Positions 24,131 to 36,782 of a stretch of DNA of 64,000 nt are shown piece after piece; the stretch's first letter is position 1; each line of letters begins with the position of its first letter. The translations under genes and the position numbers were made by a program. The DNA is from Xestospongia muta. Taxonomy: Eukaryota > Porifera > Demospongiae > Haplosclerida > Petrosiidae. Location of the stretch: the NCBI GenBank assembly GCA_963693285.1, contig OY848917.1, forward strand, positions 7,822,118 through 7,886,117, written 5' to 3'. Below the pieces are notes generated by a model. It searched no databases, was not told where the DNA came from, and saw nothing but the letters and a program-made list of their open reading frames with translations.

Positions 24131-24135
<5 letters not shown>
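23662..24135 (+). pseudogene. Receptor D, exon 1-2 remnant
   Basis: The expected first codons are present, but the tenth codon is TAA (…RDH then stop). The family's N-tail similarity continues to about 23810, then an (AT)n run interrupts, and the anchor-helix region resumes at 23950-24030 (LELSGLITGIVIVLMLF in one frame). An exon-2-like 'agaaatgattagtagagag' follows at 24112. It cannot encode the tail and helix together. Confidence 0.8.
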
Positions 24136-24171
<36 letters not shown>

Positions 24172-24186
24172 TTATATATATATATG
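23841..24186. repeat. Two (AT)n microsatellites in the D remnant
   Basis: TA runs at about 23841-23872 and 24135-24184 lie in the broken exon 1-2 region of unit D. Confidence 0.9.
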
Positions 24187-24563
24187 CGTTATATAAAATT
24201 TAATGTGGAAATGTTGTTGAAGAGCCAAAGTAAATGAAAAAAAAGCTCTACAACCTGCATGAAATATACCTGTCCATATCAACACTATGAACAGTACTTT
24301 GATCTACCTTAAATAAAGTAAATAGTTAATGCCTTTATAAGGTAATAATATGTTTAGAACAATTGATTCAATAATATCAATCCTATCAATTGATTGATTT
24401 TAACCAACTAAAAATTTAATCAAGAAATGTATAGCTAGTCTGTTACTAAATGCTCTTTTCTGAGAAGTCACTTGCTGAAGTATATAAACTATCAATTCTA
24501 TAGTAAGTAGTAACCAATTAGGATGTGTGTTTAAATGCATTAATGCAATCTAAATGACTATTT

Positions 24564-24797
24564 CACTGTAATAATTGATAGGTTGATTTAATCATAAGTC
24601 ACTTGTACAGTTTGCAATTGCAAACTAATTTTGTCAAAATAGTAATCATAATCCTGTTTAAATTACTAATGCACTACTACTTACGTTGCTATATAACTAT
24701 TAATTTCATAATACATTAGTAATCAAAATAGTATTATGTTTAATTTACAACCTGTATAACCATGTATTAGTTAAATCAACCAATCAATGTTTACAGT
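24564..24797. mobile_element. MITE copy (long inverted repeats)
   Basis: CACTGTAATAATTGATAGG at the left is matched by CCAATCAATGTTTACAGTA at the right. The interior holds the same TTACTAATGCACTACTAC and CATTAGTAATCAAAATAG pair as the other copies. Confidence 0.75.
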
Positions 24798-24888
24798 ATA
24801 CGAATCAGTTAAAACAACCAACCTATTTTGACAGTATAATAATAATTGATTAATGCACTGTATTGTTCGATATATAAGTAATAGTTAG

Positions 24889-25033
24889 AGCCTTACAGAG
24901 AGGTTATTTAGTTGCTTAGTAACCTTCGAATTCCAAATAATGCCCGATCCGAAGGCGAGGGCATTATTTGGAATTCGAGGGTTACTAAACAATTAAACAA
25001 CTAAACAACTAAATAACCTCGCGTTTGGCTCTA
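24889..25033. repeat. Large palindrome (fold-back)
   Basis: The left arm runs GGTTATTTAGTTGCTTAGTA to CGAATTCCAAATAATGCCC. The right arm GGGCATTATTTGGAATTCG to AACTAAATAACCTC is its near-perfect reverse complement, with a short loop (GATCCGAAGGCGA) and some extra ACTAAACA repeats in the right arm. It is the most GC-rich palindrome in the window and could be a fold-back element end; about 250 bp of unrelated sequence follows (to about 25290). Confidence 0.85.
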
Positions 25034-25781
25034 GGTGACTTAGTTAAGAGATGCAAATAACCAACGCGTAGATCTGTTCAAGGTGTCATATCCTACAAAA
25101 GGACTCGCACAGAACAACAAAAAGCTGTATCCGAGGTGCTTTGCAGGAACACTATTTCTAGCTGTTCCTCCATTGACATGAAGGTAGTCAGTCAATGAAA
25201 GGTTTTACTTTCAATAACTGCTCAAATATTAAGATAAACGTATACTTCTCAAATGAAAATCATAAGCTCATGAATAACAATAATTAGAACTAAAACTACA
25301 AACAGAAATTTAATAAAAATTAATTTATTAACTGACGTTTATTGGTCTTAATTAAATCTTTATTAACGCTTACATCTCGTTACCATAGTATTTTATATAG
25401 TAACTCTGTACAGGTTACTAATAAATATAAAGTCTTGAGGCTGGCCAATCAAATTGCAGTATTTGCGTCTGGTATAAACTAAAAATGTGATTATAACTAG
25501 TTAATTTTTATTATGAAGCACGTTTTCTGAGAGATTAAGAATTTTTTATTAAGTACATAGAAAGTAAATAATAGATAGACAACGCAAACCTCAGATCTTT
25601 CAATTTGCAGTTGGATCGAGGTTTCTACAGGAAATAGAGCATTATGGCAAAACTAGAATGCTTTATATATTTCCTCATGAACATAATGATGTTCTGTTAC
25701 AATAGTATTATGTGTACTATAATATTTGTGTCAAATCACAAATATTATGTGTGTTCTTTTTAATCACTCACTGACTTTCAG

Positions 25782-27047
25782 CTTTCTTTATGCTCATTTC
25801 AAAACATCAATACATCCAAATTGTATTTGCAATTCTGCTGCTATAACAAATGAAAACGTCAATGATTCAACTATATTTTGTCAAGTAACAGGTGGGACAA
25901 TGATTATCTGTATACATAATTAGTCTAAACTCAAACTGATACTGATATATATTTTTATAGGAGCAGTACTTCATTATTTTCCACTCAATATTATATTGTG
26001 GTGGTTCTTTCATGTTTGTTCAATTTTCTATAAAATCATGTTTCCCTTGAGAGCTAAATAATATATAAAAAGAAATATACTTCTATATACTTTTATTAGT
26101 TACTGGTATGTTTCACTGTATGTGACTATCACATGACATAAACGTATGAACTCAATCAGCAAGTTATGCCTAATTAACATTACATCATTCATTAATCTAC
26201 ATATACATATAACTTATAATGTAATGTTCATCAGTATGCATGTAGATGCTCTTTTTAATAGTGATATGAATGCAACCATTTGTTCATGTCATTACTAATA
26301 TAATTCATGGCATTGTTATGTAGTCCACATTTGATGTTGTCTCATTCCAATACTAGGTGTCTTCATTCCCATACCTGGAGTATTGCTAGCAGTTTTGGTT
26401 CCAAATTGGGGTTATGAAGTTATTGAATATCCTCCATTTTTTTGTTTTTCTCAAAATGTACATTTTTGATATTATTCAGGAGCTTTACCTTTTGGCATTT
26501 TACTAGCTATTGGAATCACATTGTTTATTATCATCTTCTGGAAACTTCATAAAGTAAGAATAAAATACTAATTTATTTAAAAACTCTTTGTCCACACAGC
26601 ATGAAGGTATATTTTATATTAGGAAAAAAAACATCAACCTTAATCATCAGTACAGCAGAGAAAAAGATTCTGATTGCATTGTGTTATTATGTTATATTTT
26701 CTGTGTTAACTTTTATGACTTTTGGATTCAATATAGCAAATGCTGATTTATTTAAAGAAGCTCTAGAGACATATCTTCATTGTCAAGCATTAGGACATCT
26801 ACCCAATCAAACATCACAGTGTGATCTAAAGGAATATCAATAATATCTTTGTCCAGAGGTTACAGCAACTACCACTTTTTTATTTGGATTTATTTCTACA
26901 GAAAATTTAACGTTTGTCATCAGCTGGAGCACTGTCACCATATATTGTTCACAATTTTATCATAAGAAAGCAATATTGTTAAAATTTATGTTTGCTAATT
27001 CACTTTTACCTGTTGTGTCTGATGTCACAAGTAGCACTCAATTGTAA
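25782..27047 (+). pseudogene. Receptor D, exons 7-10 remnant
   Basis: Exon 7-like sequence begins at 25782 with a frame shift, exon 8 at 25961, exon 9 at 26357 and exon 10 at 26600. Disablements: a TAA in exon 8 near 26057 where relatives read KQY; TGA for the tryptophan before YYS in exon 9 near 26468; the longer A-run of exon 10; TAA in exon 10 near 26840 where relatives read YQQY. Exons 3-6 are absent between the remnant of exon 1-2 and this block. The exon 9 TGA is shared with unit F. Confidence 0.85.
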
Positions 27048-27412
27048 TAATTGTATTTGAAGTATTTGATTATGTTTTATTAGTAAACATTGCTTTTTTA
27101 AAAATTATTTTTAAGATAACATGAGTGTTCTTTTAAAATGTGATTATAACTGTTAATTCTCATAATGACACACGTTTTATGAGTGAATAAGTAATTTTAT
27201 TAGGTACGTAGAAAGTAAATAATAGATAGACAACGCAAACCACAGCTCTCTCAATTTGAGGTTGGAAAACTAGAATGCTTTATATATTTCCTCATGAACG
27301 TAATGATGTTCTGTTACAATAGTATTACTAAATCAACACATAGCTGTCAAAACAGTTTATGGCACCAGTTTGTGAACAAATTCAGTTAGTTACAGTACCT
27401 TGCTATTAAATT

Positions 27413-27780
27413 ATGGAGGAGACAAAAGTCAGAGATCACTCTAACCAATTACATTTGTATCCAATTCTCCTTCAGTAAAACAGATGGAATTCTCTAAAAC
27501 TCAAAATATTACTGGCAAATAAGTGGCAGTAAAAACAGAGTGAAGACACGACTCTCTAGTTCATAAGATGATAACACTTATCTGTGGTTGTAATATTTCA
27601 ACTAAGGTTGCAAAATCCCTTGAATTATCAGGACTTGGTACTAGTATAGTCATTGTGTTGTTCATTATTCTCATAATAATCATTACGTTCTATATAGTAA
27701 ATGAACAATGAAGCACCTATTAATTGATTTTCTTACATTTATATATTTACAGAAAATGATTACTTCAATCATTACTTAAC
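27413..27780 (+). pseudogene. Receptor E, first exon 1-2 remnant
   Basis: The start MEETKVRDHS is followed by an early frame loss and a TAA where relatives encode the linker. The anchor-helix similarity is shortened, and the exon-2-like AGAAAATGATTACTTCAAT follows. Unit G (35401) has the same structure, so the decay largely predates their duplication. Confidence 0.8.
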
Positions 27781-28142
27781 AATCAAATAAGTATGTTTAT
27801 ACAATTAACAGGGAGGTTTCTGAGAATGCTAGAAGACCACAATCAGTACTAACACACTCTTAAATACCAGTACACATCTCACAATTATTTCAATACTATA
27901 TACTACTATAACATATTGAGATGACTCAGTGTTGGCTATTTATGATATTGTATATGAGTCAATGCAGATTGTTGGATGCAAGTGTCATATCATAAAAATC
28001 AGCAAAACAAATTAGCCACTCTAGCTTACAAAAATATTCATTACAAAGCCACTTGCTAGAGAATGTTATAGTTAGATAAGAACTCAAATATATGTTACTA
28101 CCAGAAGGAAATTTGATGTCTTAAAAGAGAGAGAGCATCAAG

Positions 28143-28560
28143 AACATCAAAGCAGGTGATTGTCTGTACTTCCTGCCAGAAGTGGGAGACAGTTTAACTA
28201 CAACGATTAAATAGAAATGGCTTCTTAAGAGTAGCTCTTGATCTGTTGAAATCACTAGTTTTGTTTCTGAAGCACTCAAACAAGGACCTACAAAAGGTCA
28301 TACTTCATAGTGCCTGTTAGCTCTGTGAAGTTAGTATCAAACCTGTCTATGGTTAAAAAGTTATCATGAACCCATTATAAGAAGCATAGAATAAAACGCA
28401 ACTCCAACTTGTGACTAATTGTGTCTGGGAAGCTTAGAAACTTTGTCTTAACTTATGACTAAATCAATACTGCAAAGAATTTAATGATTTTGATCAGTTT
28501 TGAATAAGATATAGATTTTCTGGCAATATATTTCAACTTACAATCTGTGCCATCCCTACA
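28143..28560 (+). repeat. Conserved intergenic module, copy 3
   Basis: Same motif order as at 6505 but without GTAAGTG (reads CATAGTGCCTGTTAGC) and with the TATAAG block altered to CATTATAAGAAGCATAG. It precedes a dead first exon. Confidence 0.6.
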
Positions 28561-28751
28561 TAGTCACTACTACTGTGTGTCTGATACAACATATGAGAAA
28601 CATGTAGTCAGTTTATGTTGTACAATCAAGGGTATGTGTAGTTATTGAATGCTTCATGTGTATGATACTGTACAAGGACTGTATCATTGGACATAATAAA
28701 TTTACTTTAATACGACCAATGAATGTTATTAGTCTGTACTACAGTTAAAAT

Positions 28752-30110
28752 AATGGTCAAAAATTTGTATCCAATTCAAGTCCAACAGTGGAACAGATAG
28801 AACTCTCTACAACTCAAGATATTAATAACACACCTATAGAAAAAAAAGAGAAGAGAAAGCTCTCTAGTTCACAACATGATTCCTGATGTTATTGTTATAT
28901 TTCAGCTAATGAGAGATGATTTTCTAGTTAACAAGATGATATCACTATCTTCTGTGGTTGTATTATTTTAAAGTTGTAAAATGCTTTGAAGTATCAGGAC
29001 TTATTACTGGTATAGTCATTGTACTGTTCATTATTACCATAATAAATCTTTGTGTACTAGTAAGTGAATAATAAAGCAACTATTAATTGATTTTTTTTAA
29101 CATTTACAGGATATGATTACTTCAATTATTACTTACCACTAGATGGTAGATCCAAATCGTATTGCAATTCTGTTGCTATAACAAAAGAAAACTTCATTGA
29201 TTCAACTGTATTTTGTCATGTATCAGGTGGGACAATGATTTTTTGTACACAAGATTAGTCTAGACTCATATATGTGTCTTTTAGGAGCAGTATTACATTA
29301 AATTTTGCATTGTGGTGCTTCTTTCATGTTTGTTCAATATTTTACAAAATTATGTTTCCTTTGACAGCTAAACAATGTAAGAAAAAAGAAAAGTACTTCC
29401 ATTTAATTTCATTAGTTACTGATATGTTTCACTAATTAAGAACATTCATATGATATCAATTTATGAATTCAATTAACAAGCTACACCTATTAAGCATCTT
29501 TTCATTCAGTAATCTTCCTATACATATGGTTTATTAGTAGAGTTTGTCAATATGTATAAAATGTATATTTAATAGTGATGCCTAAATGATTTATACACAT
29601 TTACGCCATTATTTATACTGCATGATACATACTGTTTGTAAATAGTGTTCATCACTGTCTTTCATACTCATACAGATGTCATTTTTAATAGATGTACCTA
29701 GTTGACTTGTTGGAAACATGCTATTATTAATATAATACATAACACTGTTCTATATTCTACATTTGATGTTATTGTCTTATTCCAATACTAGATATCTTCA
29801 TTCCCATACCTGGAGTATTACTAGTACTTTTCCTTCCAGATTTGGGTTATGTAGTTCATGAATTTCCTCTATTTTTATGTACACCTCAAAGTCTAAATCT
29901 TTCGTATTATTCAGTAAATTTACTTCTTAACATTTTAATAGCTATTGGAGTCTCACTGTTTGTTGTCATGTTTTGGAAACTTCATAAAGTAAGAATAATA
30001 ATACTGACTAATTTTGATATTTAGTTTCCTTATCTTCATAATGTAATCCTATGGAATATCAACAATATATCTATGTACATACCCTGAGTATGCAGCAGGT
30101 AATTTTTTTT
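28752..30110 (+). pseudogene. Receptor E, second exon 1 fused to exons 7-10
   Basis: An exon-1-like block (VEQIELSTTQDIN in one frame) without ATG runs to about 29068. An exon 2 remnant at 29110 runs directly into exon 7 (from about 29145), so exons 3-6 are deleted. Exon 8 (29285) is shortened, exon 9 (29793-29989) is open, and of exon 10 only a piece at 30040-30105 with YQQY-like sequence remains. Unit G shows the same exon 2 to exon 7 junction. Confidence 0.8.
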
Positions 30111-30285
30111 GATTTATGACCTTAGCAATTTAGAATAGTAAAAGCTGTATATAGCATGCTGGAAAACATTCCCATATAATTATTGTGATGTATAATTGTT
30201 AAATATAGCAATAACAGAAAGTAGCTGGGAATTGGTGATGGAATTATTCTATTAGTCATATAATAATGATAATCCTGACTCTTTT

Positions 30286-30790
30286 AAACTGAATATCAAA
30301 GCAGGAAATATTCCAAACTTCCTGGCAGAAGTAGTGACAGTTAGTTACAATGAAATAGCATTCTCCTTTCGCCTCCGTTCATTCCGTTAATATATTAATT
30401 AATTAAAATTATTAATATTAATTATTCATAAATGACTTCCTAAGAGTAGCTCTTGATCTGTTAAAAACACTAGTTTTGTTTCTGAAGCACTCAAACGGAG
30501 ACCAAAGGCCATACTTCGTAGGTAAGTGTGTTAGCTCTGTGAAGTTAGTATCCAACTTGTCTATGGTTAAAAAAGTTATCGTGAACGTACTATAAGAGGT
30601 AGAGGAATTAAACGCAAATCCAACATTTGACTAATTGTGTCTGGGAAGCTTAGAAACTTTGTCTTAACTTATCACTAAATCAATACTGCAAAGAATTGTA
30701 AGATTTTGTTCAGTTTTGAATGAGATAATGATTATTTCTGGCAATACATTTCAACTTACAATCCAGGCCATCCCTACATAGTCACTGCTA
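30286..30790 (+). promoter_or_regulatory. Conserved intergenic module, copy 4 (upstream of F)
   Basis: Same module; donor-like GGTAAGTG at 30521-30528, TATAAGAGGTAGAG near 30590. Exon 1 of unit F starts at 31447. Confidence 0.45.
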
Positions 30791-30793
30791 CTG

Positions 30794-31035
30794 CACTGTA
30801 AAAATTGATTTGTTGATTTAACCAATATATTGTTATGCAGGTTGCATGTAGCAAACTTATTATGAAGTAAAAGTAAACATAACACTGTTTTGATTACTAA
30901 TTACTACTGTTTTTGTAGCTAGTAGTTCATTACTAATAAAAACAGTGTTATACTTATTTTTATATCATACTAAGTTTGCTACATGCAACCTGTATAACAA
31001 TATATTGGTTAAATCAACAAATCGATTTTTACAGT
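30794..31035. mobile_element. MITE copy, best-preserved inverted repeats
   Basis: The left end CACTGTAAAAATTGATTTG pairs with the right end CAAATCGATTTTTACAGTG (one base difference). Pairing continues inward through AGGTTGCATGTAGCAAACTT and AAGTTTGCTACATGCAACCT, so most of the 242 bp can fold into one hairpin. Target duplication is not clear. Confidence 0.85.
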
Positions 31036-31446
31036 GTGTGTGTCTGATACAGCATATGAGTAATATGTATCAGTTTATTTGCATTCAGGTGTATATGTAA
31101 CTATAAATGCATCATGTGTATGATACTGTACAAGCAAACACTTGGACTTTACATTGGACATAATAAATCTACTTTAATATGACCAATGAATGTTATTAGT
31201 CTGTACAACAGTTGTAAAAATGTTCATAAATCATAATATAGATAAATATATAATAAAATAAACATTCATTTATTATTTATAACCATAACCTTTATATACT
31301 AAAAAGCATATTATATGATATATGTTGATTATAAAAAATGACTACTATAACAACACCTACCTGTCAAACCAGATTATGATACCAGTTATGAAAAAATTCT
31401 GATTCTAATTTAAATTTTGTTAACTACAGCATATTGCTGATAAAAT

Positions 31447-31876
31447 ATGGAAGAGAGAGAAGTCAGAGATCACTCTAAAGCAATTAGATTTGTATCCAAT
31501 TCAAGCCCAACAGTGGAACAGATAGAACTCTCTACAACTCAAGATATTAATGCCAAACCTAGTGCTAAGAAAAAGAAAGAGAAGAGAAGGTTCCTTAGTT
31601 CACAAAGTTGCAAAATGTCTTGAATTATCAGGACTTATTACTGGTGTAGTCATTGTACTGATGTTGTTCTCTAGTTATGTGATTAATTTTTATTTACTAG
31701 TAAGTGAATAACAAAGCATCCATTAATTGATTATTACAATTTCTTGTTCCATTTGTAGGAAATGAGGAGTAGACAGTACAACAATAATACACCATATACT
31801 ACTAATACAACTGCAAGTTAAACTTATCATTAACATTTTTATTATTTGCAACTATACATACATACGTACATACATA

Positions 31877-31931
<55 letters not shown>

Positions 31932-31944
31932 GTATGCATGTATG

Positions 31945-32033
<89 letters not shown>

Positions 32034-35000
32034 CTTATAGAGAAGCTGCTGTTATTAAATTGATCATAGGTATAACTGTGACGATATAAATGTTTATTCT
32101 GATATAGTAACTATGAATCAGTTTAAACAATCTATCTGTTTTAAAAGTGATATATAATAATTAGTGGTTTGATTTACTGTTAAAATTGATTGATTGTTTA
32201 AAGCAACATATTGCAATTTAAGGTTAATATATTGATACTTTGAATGAAATTACTGTTATGTTTAAACCTTTAATGAATTGTTTTTTTGCTTGCGGGGTTT
32301 CCATACAAAATACAAGTAAAAAATCATTAGTTCTAACCATTAGCTACAAAAGCTATCAATTCTAGTTACATCAATTATCAAAACAATGTTATGCTTACTT
32401 ATTGCATTAAATAAGCTTGTTACAAACAACCTGTATAAAAATACATTAGTTAAATCAACCAATCAATGTTTACATTGAATTAATTGAAGTTAGTTATAGC
32501 AACATATTATAAACACCTACAACAATATAGACAACTTATTATTGTAAGGAGATTTACTATTTGAAAGACTCCGTGACATTCAATGTAGTAGGAGTCTGAT
32601 CAACTGACTTAATATATGAAATGTTCTTTGTGTGTTGTATGACAATTATGTGTTTATAATGTACATAACCAATTAAGTTAATGATAATAGGTATAGCAAT
32701 GACAATTAAGTTGTAGACTTAGTGTAGTTTTTCTAACATTTTCTATATCAGTAGTCTCATGACAACAACAGCTCCTTCAAATTTAGATACATCTAATTAC
32801 TGCCACAACTTTTGGCAAAGAAGGCTGTCTAGGTAGATAGAATTTGTCATGACTTAAAAACAAAATATTTTAATGAAACTTCCTACATTGAATTTGTAGA
32901 AAAATCTATTATTCGACTTAAGCTGTTTGACATAAATTAATATTAAAATTAATTAATGCAAAGAAATGCAATAACTATAAAGTCTGTATCATCCTATCTT
33001 TTGTTAATAGTTTCATAGTCTAAATTAATAAGTTACTAAAAACATTCTAATTACATGTTTATATGTTCGTAATTGTCTTTTGCTTAAACTTTGTTTTATC
33101 AATACTTTTCATATTTCCAGAATTGTTCACATGGAGACTTATCATGGACTGTTGTTCCTGATGCTATTAATGTTTCTAAATGTTGTGCTAAAGAATATTC
33201 AGGAAATGCTTGTTCTTCCTTTCTTTCAAATTGGCAAACCTGTGCATTAGGTCAATCAACATCACTGTTTGTACATAACAATAGTTTGTTAACAAAAGAT
33301 CAAGTCATTGAGATCATTACAAAGATAGGTAAATTTAAAACAAAAATGTGACTTTATAAGTTCTCTTTTAACTTATCAGATAAACATCTAGTCATTCATT
33401 CAGCTTGCAAAGAAGCCAGTACATTTCTTTTCTTCCTCTTTGTGACTGTAAAACTGGAGGTTTATATTTACCATCACAAGAGACATGTGAGAAAGTTAGT
33501 ACTGTTACATGTAGAACATTATGGCCACTACTGGAACAACTGATCCAGCCATTTAAGTTACCAAATTGTTCTACACTACCTATAGCTACGTACCCACCAG
33601 GTATATACATGTACACAGTTATACAAAAATTTAAGGATTTCCATATACGCATATAGATATCAGTATTTCTGGTAACTCAGACATTAGTTCTACTACTGGC
33701 ACCTCATCTTTACCTCAAGATACATTTTGTGCTGATCAATTTATTAAAGTTGATAGAACATGTTATCCTCGATGTGATAGTTTTGAACAGAGTTCACATA
33801 ATGTCACTGTTGCCTTAACAATTACACGAATGTTTGCTGCTTGTTATGGATTAGTTGTTGGAACTGTTTTTCTTATCTTATCGTTTGTTCGTTGGAAAAC
33901 AATGTATGTTAATCATAATAGTTTACTTCATTTGACCTAATACATTGTTTTTTTATATAGGTTGTATTTTCCTTCAATTTTTTTAGTTTACATGACAGCA
34001 AGCTATTGTATTTTAGGTAAACAAATACTATGTGTATTCCTTTTGATCACTCACTGACTTTCAGCTTTCTTTATGGTCGTTTCAAAAATCAATACATCCA
34101 AATTGTATTGCAATTCTGTTGCTATAACAAATGAAAATTTCAATGATTCAACTATATTTTGTCAAGTAACAGGTGGGACAATGATTATCTATATACATAA
34201 TTAGTCTAAACTCAAACTGATACTTATATATATTATTACAGGAGCAGTACTTCATTATTTTTCACTCAATATTATATTGTGGTGGTTCTTTCATGTTTGT
34301 TCAATATTCTATAAAATCATGTTCCCCTTGACAACTAAACAATATCATAAAAAAGAAAAGTACTTTCATATAGTTTTATTTATTACTGGTAGGTTTCACG
34401 GCATGTGACAATCACATGACACAAATGTATGAATTCAATCAACAAGTTATGCCTAATTAACATTATATCATTCATTAATCTACATATACATATAACTTAT
34501 AATGTAATGTTCATCAGTATGCATACAGATGCTCTTATTAATAGTGATATGAATGCAAGCATTGTTCATGCCATTACTAATATAATTCATGGGATTGTTC
34601 TATAGCACACATTTGATGTTGTCTCATTCCAATACTAGGTGTCTTCATTCCCATACCTGGAGTATTGCTAGCACTTTTGGTTCCAGATTGGGGTTATGTA
34701 ATTAATGAATATCCTCCATATTTATGCGTTCCTCAAAATCTACATTTTTGATATTATTCAGGAGCTTTACCTTTTAGCATTTTACTAGCTATTGGAATCT
34801 CATTGTTTATTATCATGTTCTGGAAACTTCATAAAGTAAGAATAAAATACTAACTTATTTTCAAAACTCTTTGTCCACACAGCATGAAGGTATATTTTAT
34901 ATTAGGAAAAAAACATCAACCTTAATCATCAGTACAGCAGAGAAAAAGATTCTGATTGCATTGTGTTATTATGTTATATTTTCTGTGTTAACAATTATGA

Positions 35001-35323
35001 CTTTTGGATTCAAAATAGCTAATGCTGATTTATTTACAGAAGCTCTAGAGACATATTTCCGTTGTGAAGCATTAGGGCATCTTCCCAATCAAACATCACA
35101 GTGTGATCCAAATGAATATCAACAATATCTTTATCCAGAGGTTACAGCAACTACAACTTTTTTATTTGGATTTATTTCTACAGCAAATTTTACCTTTGTC
35201 ATCAACTGGAGCACTGTCACCGAATTTTGTTCACGATTTTATCATAAGAAAGCAAATTTGTCAAAATTTATAATTGCTAGTTCACTTTTACCTGTTGTGT
35301 CTGATATCACAAGTAGCAGTTAA
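31447..35323 (+). pseudogene. Receptor F, nearly complete pseudogene
   Basis: Exon 1 has an internal deletion that removes the Cys cluster and shifts frame, stopping shortly after SSQSCKMS. Exon 2 (31759-31812) ends at GCAAGT instead of GTAAGT. Exon 3 (33121-33328) is open. Exon 4 (33380-33600) is 7 nt short and frameshifted, losing the CRD Cys that follows the C(K) position. Exons 5-8 (33657-33903, 33961-34016, 34065-34172, 34242-34388) keep family lengths. Exon 9 (34639-34835) has TGA for Trp near 34749, as in unit D. Exon 10 (34883-35323) is open with the short A-run and keeps the C-tail. At least three independent disablements. Confidence 0.85.
31857..32033. repeat. Long (TA)n/(TATG)n microsatellite in intron 2 of F
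   Basis: About 175 bp of TA repeats with a central GTATGTATGTATGCATG stretch. Open frames across it on both strands are artefacts of the repeat. Confidence 0.95.
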
Positions 35324-35400
35324 TTGTAATAATTGTATTTGAAGTATTTGATTATGTTTTATTAGTAAACATTGTTAGTCACAGTACCTTGCTGATAAAT

Positions 35401-35760
35401 TATGGAGGAGACAAAAGTCAGAGATCATTCTAAAGCAATTACATTTGTATCCAATTCTCCTCCAGTAAAACAGATGGAACTATCTAAAACTTAAAATATT
35501 ACAGGCAAATAAGTGGCAGTAAAAATAAAGTGAAGACACGACTCTCTAGTTCATAAGATGATATCACTTATCTTTGATTGTAATATTTCACCTAAAGTTG
35601 CAAAATCCCTTGAATTATCAGGACTTGGTACTAGTATAGTCATTCTGTTGTTCATTATTCCCATAATAATCATTACGTACTAGTAAGTGAGTAATAAAGC
35701 ACCTATTAATTGTTTTTTTACATTTACAGGAAATGATTACTTCAATCATTACTTAACAAT
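35401..35760 (+). pseudogene. Receptor G, first exon 1-2 remnant
   Basis: Closely matches 27413-27780 of unit E: MEETKVRDHS, then a TAA at the linker, a shortened anchor helix and the same exon 2 remnant. It starts only about 80 bp after exon 10 of F, because about 300 bp present between D and E is missing. Confidence 0.8.
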
Positions 35761-36189
35761 CAAATTAATAAGTATGTTTATACAATTAACAGGATATAAG
35801 AGAGGTTCAGGACAGGCTAAAACCTAACAAAATCCATAGATAAGTGACTACATCATACATAAGACCTAGAAAACAGGGAGGTTCCTGAGAATGCTAGAAG
35901 ACCACAATCAGTACTAACACACTCTTAAATACCAGTACACATCTCACAATTATTTCAATACTATATATTACTATAACATAGTGAAATGACTCAGTGTTGG
36001 CTATTTGTGATATTGTATGTGAGTCAATGCAAATTGTTGGATGCAAGTGTCATATCATAAAATCAGCAAAACAAATTACCCACTCTAGCTTCCAAAAATA
36101 TTCATTACAAAGCCACTTGCTAGAGAATGTTGCAGTTAGATAAGAACTCAAATATATGTTACTACCAGAAGCGTATTTGATCTTCTAAC

Positions 36190-36590
36190 AAGGAGAAGAA
36201 CATCAAAGCAGGTAATTGTCTGTACTTCCTGCCAGAAGTAGGAGACAGTTTAACTACAATGAATAGATAGAAAATCACTACTTTTGTTTCTGAAGCACTC
36301 AAACAAGGACCTACAAAAGGCCATATTTTATAGTGCGTGTTAGCTCTGTGAAGTTAGTATCAAACCTGTCTATGGTTAAAAAGTTATCATGAACATACTA
36401 TAAGCAGCATAGAATGAAACGCAACTCCAACTTGTGACTAATTGTGTTTGGGAAGCTTAGAAACTTTGTCTTAACTTATGACTAAATCAATACTGCAAAG
36501 AATTTAATGATTTTGATCAGTTTTGAATGAGATATAGATTTTCTGGCAATATATTTCAACTTACAATCCATGCCATCCCTACATAGTCAC
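36190..36590 (+). repeat. Conserved intergenic module, copy 5
   Basis: Matches copy 3 closely, apart from deletion of the GTAGCTCTTGATC segment. No GTAAGTG. Confidence 0.6.
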
Positions 36591-36782
36591 TACTACTGTG
36601 TGTCTGATACAACATATGAAAACATGTAGTCAGTTTATGTTGTACAATCAAGGGTATGTCTAGTTAATGAATAGTTCATGTGTATGACACTGTACAAGGA
36701 CTGTATCATTGGACATAATAAATTTATTTTAATACGACCACTGAATGTTATTAGTCTGTACTACATTTACAATAATGGTCAA

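Noticed and set aside
31802..32089. Open frames of repeating Tyr-Ile on both strands
   Set aside because: They are translations of a (TA)n microsatellite; same for 53616-53913.
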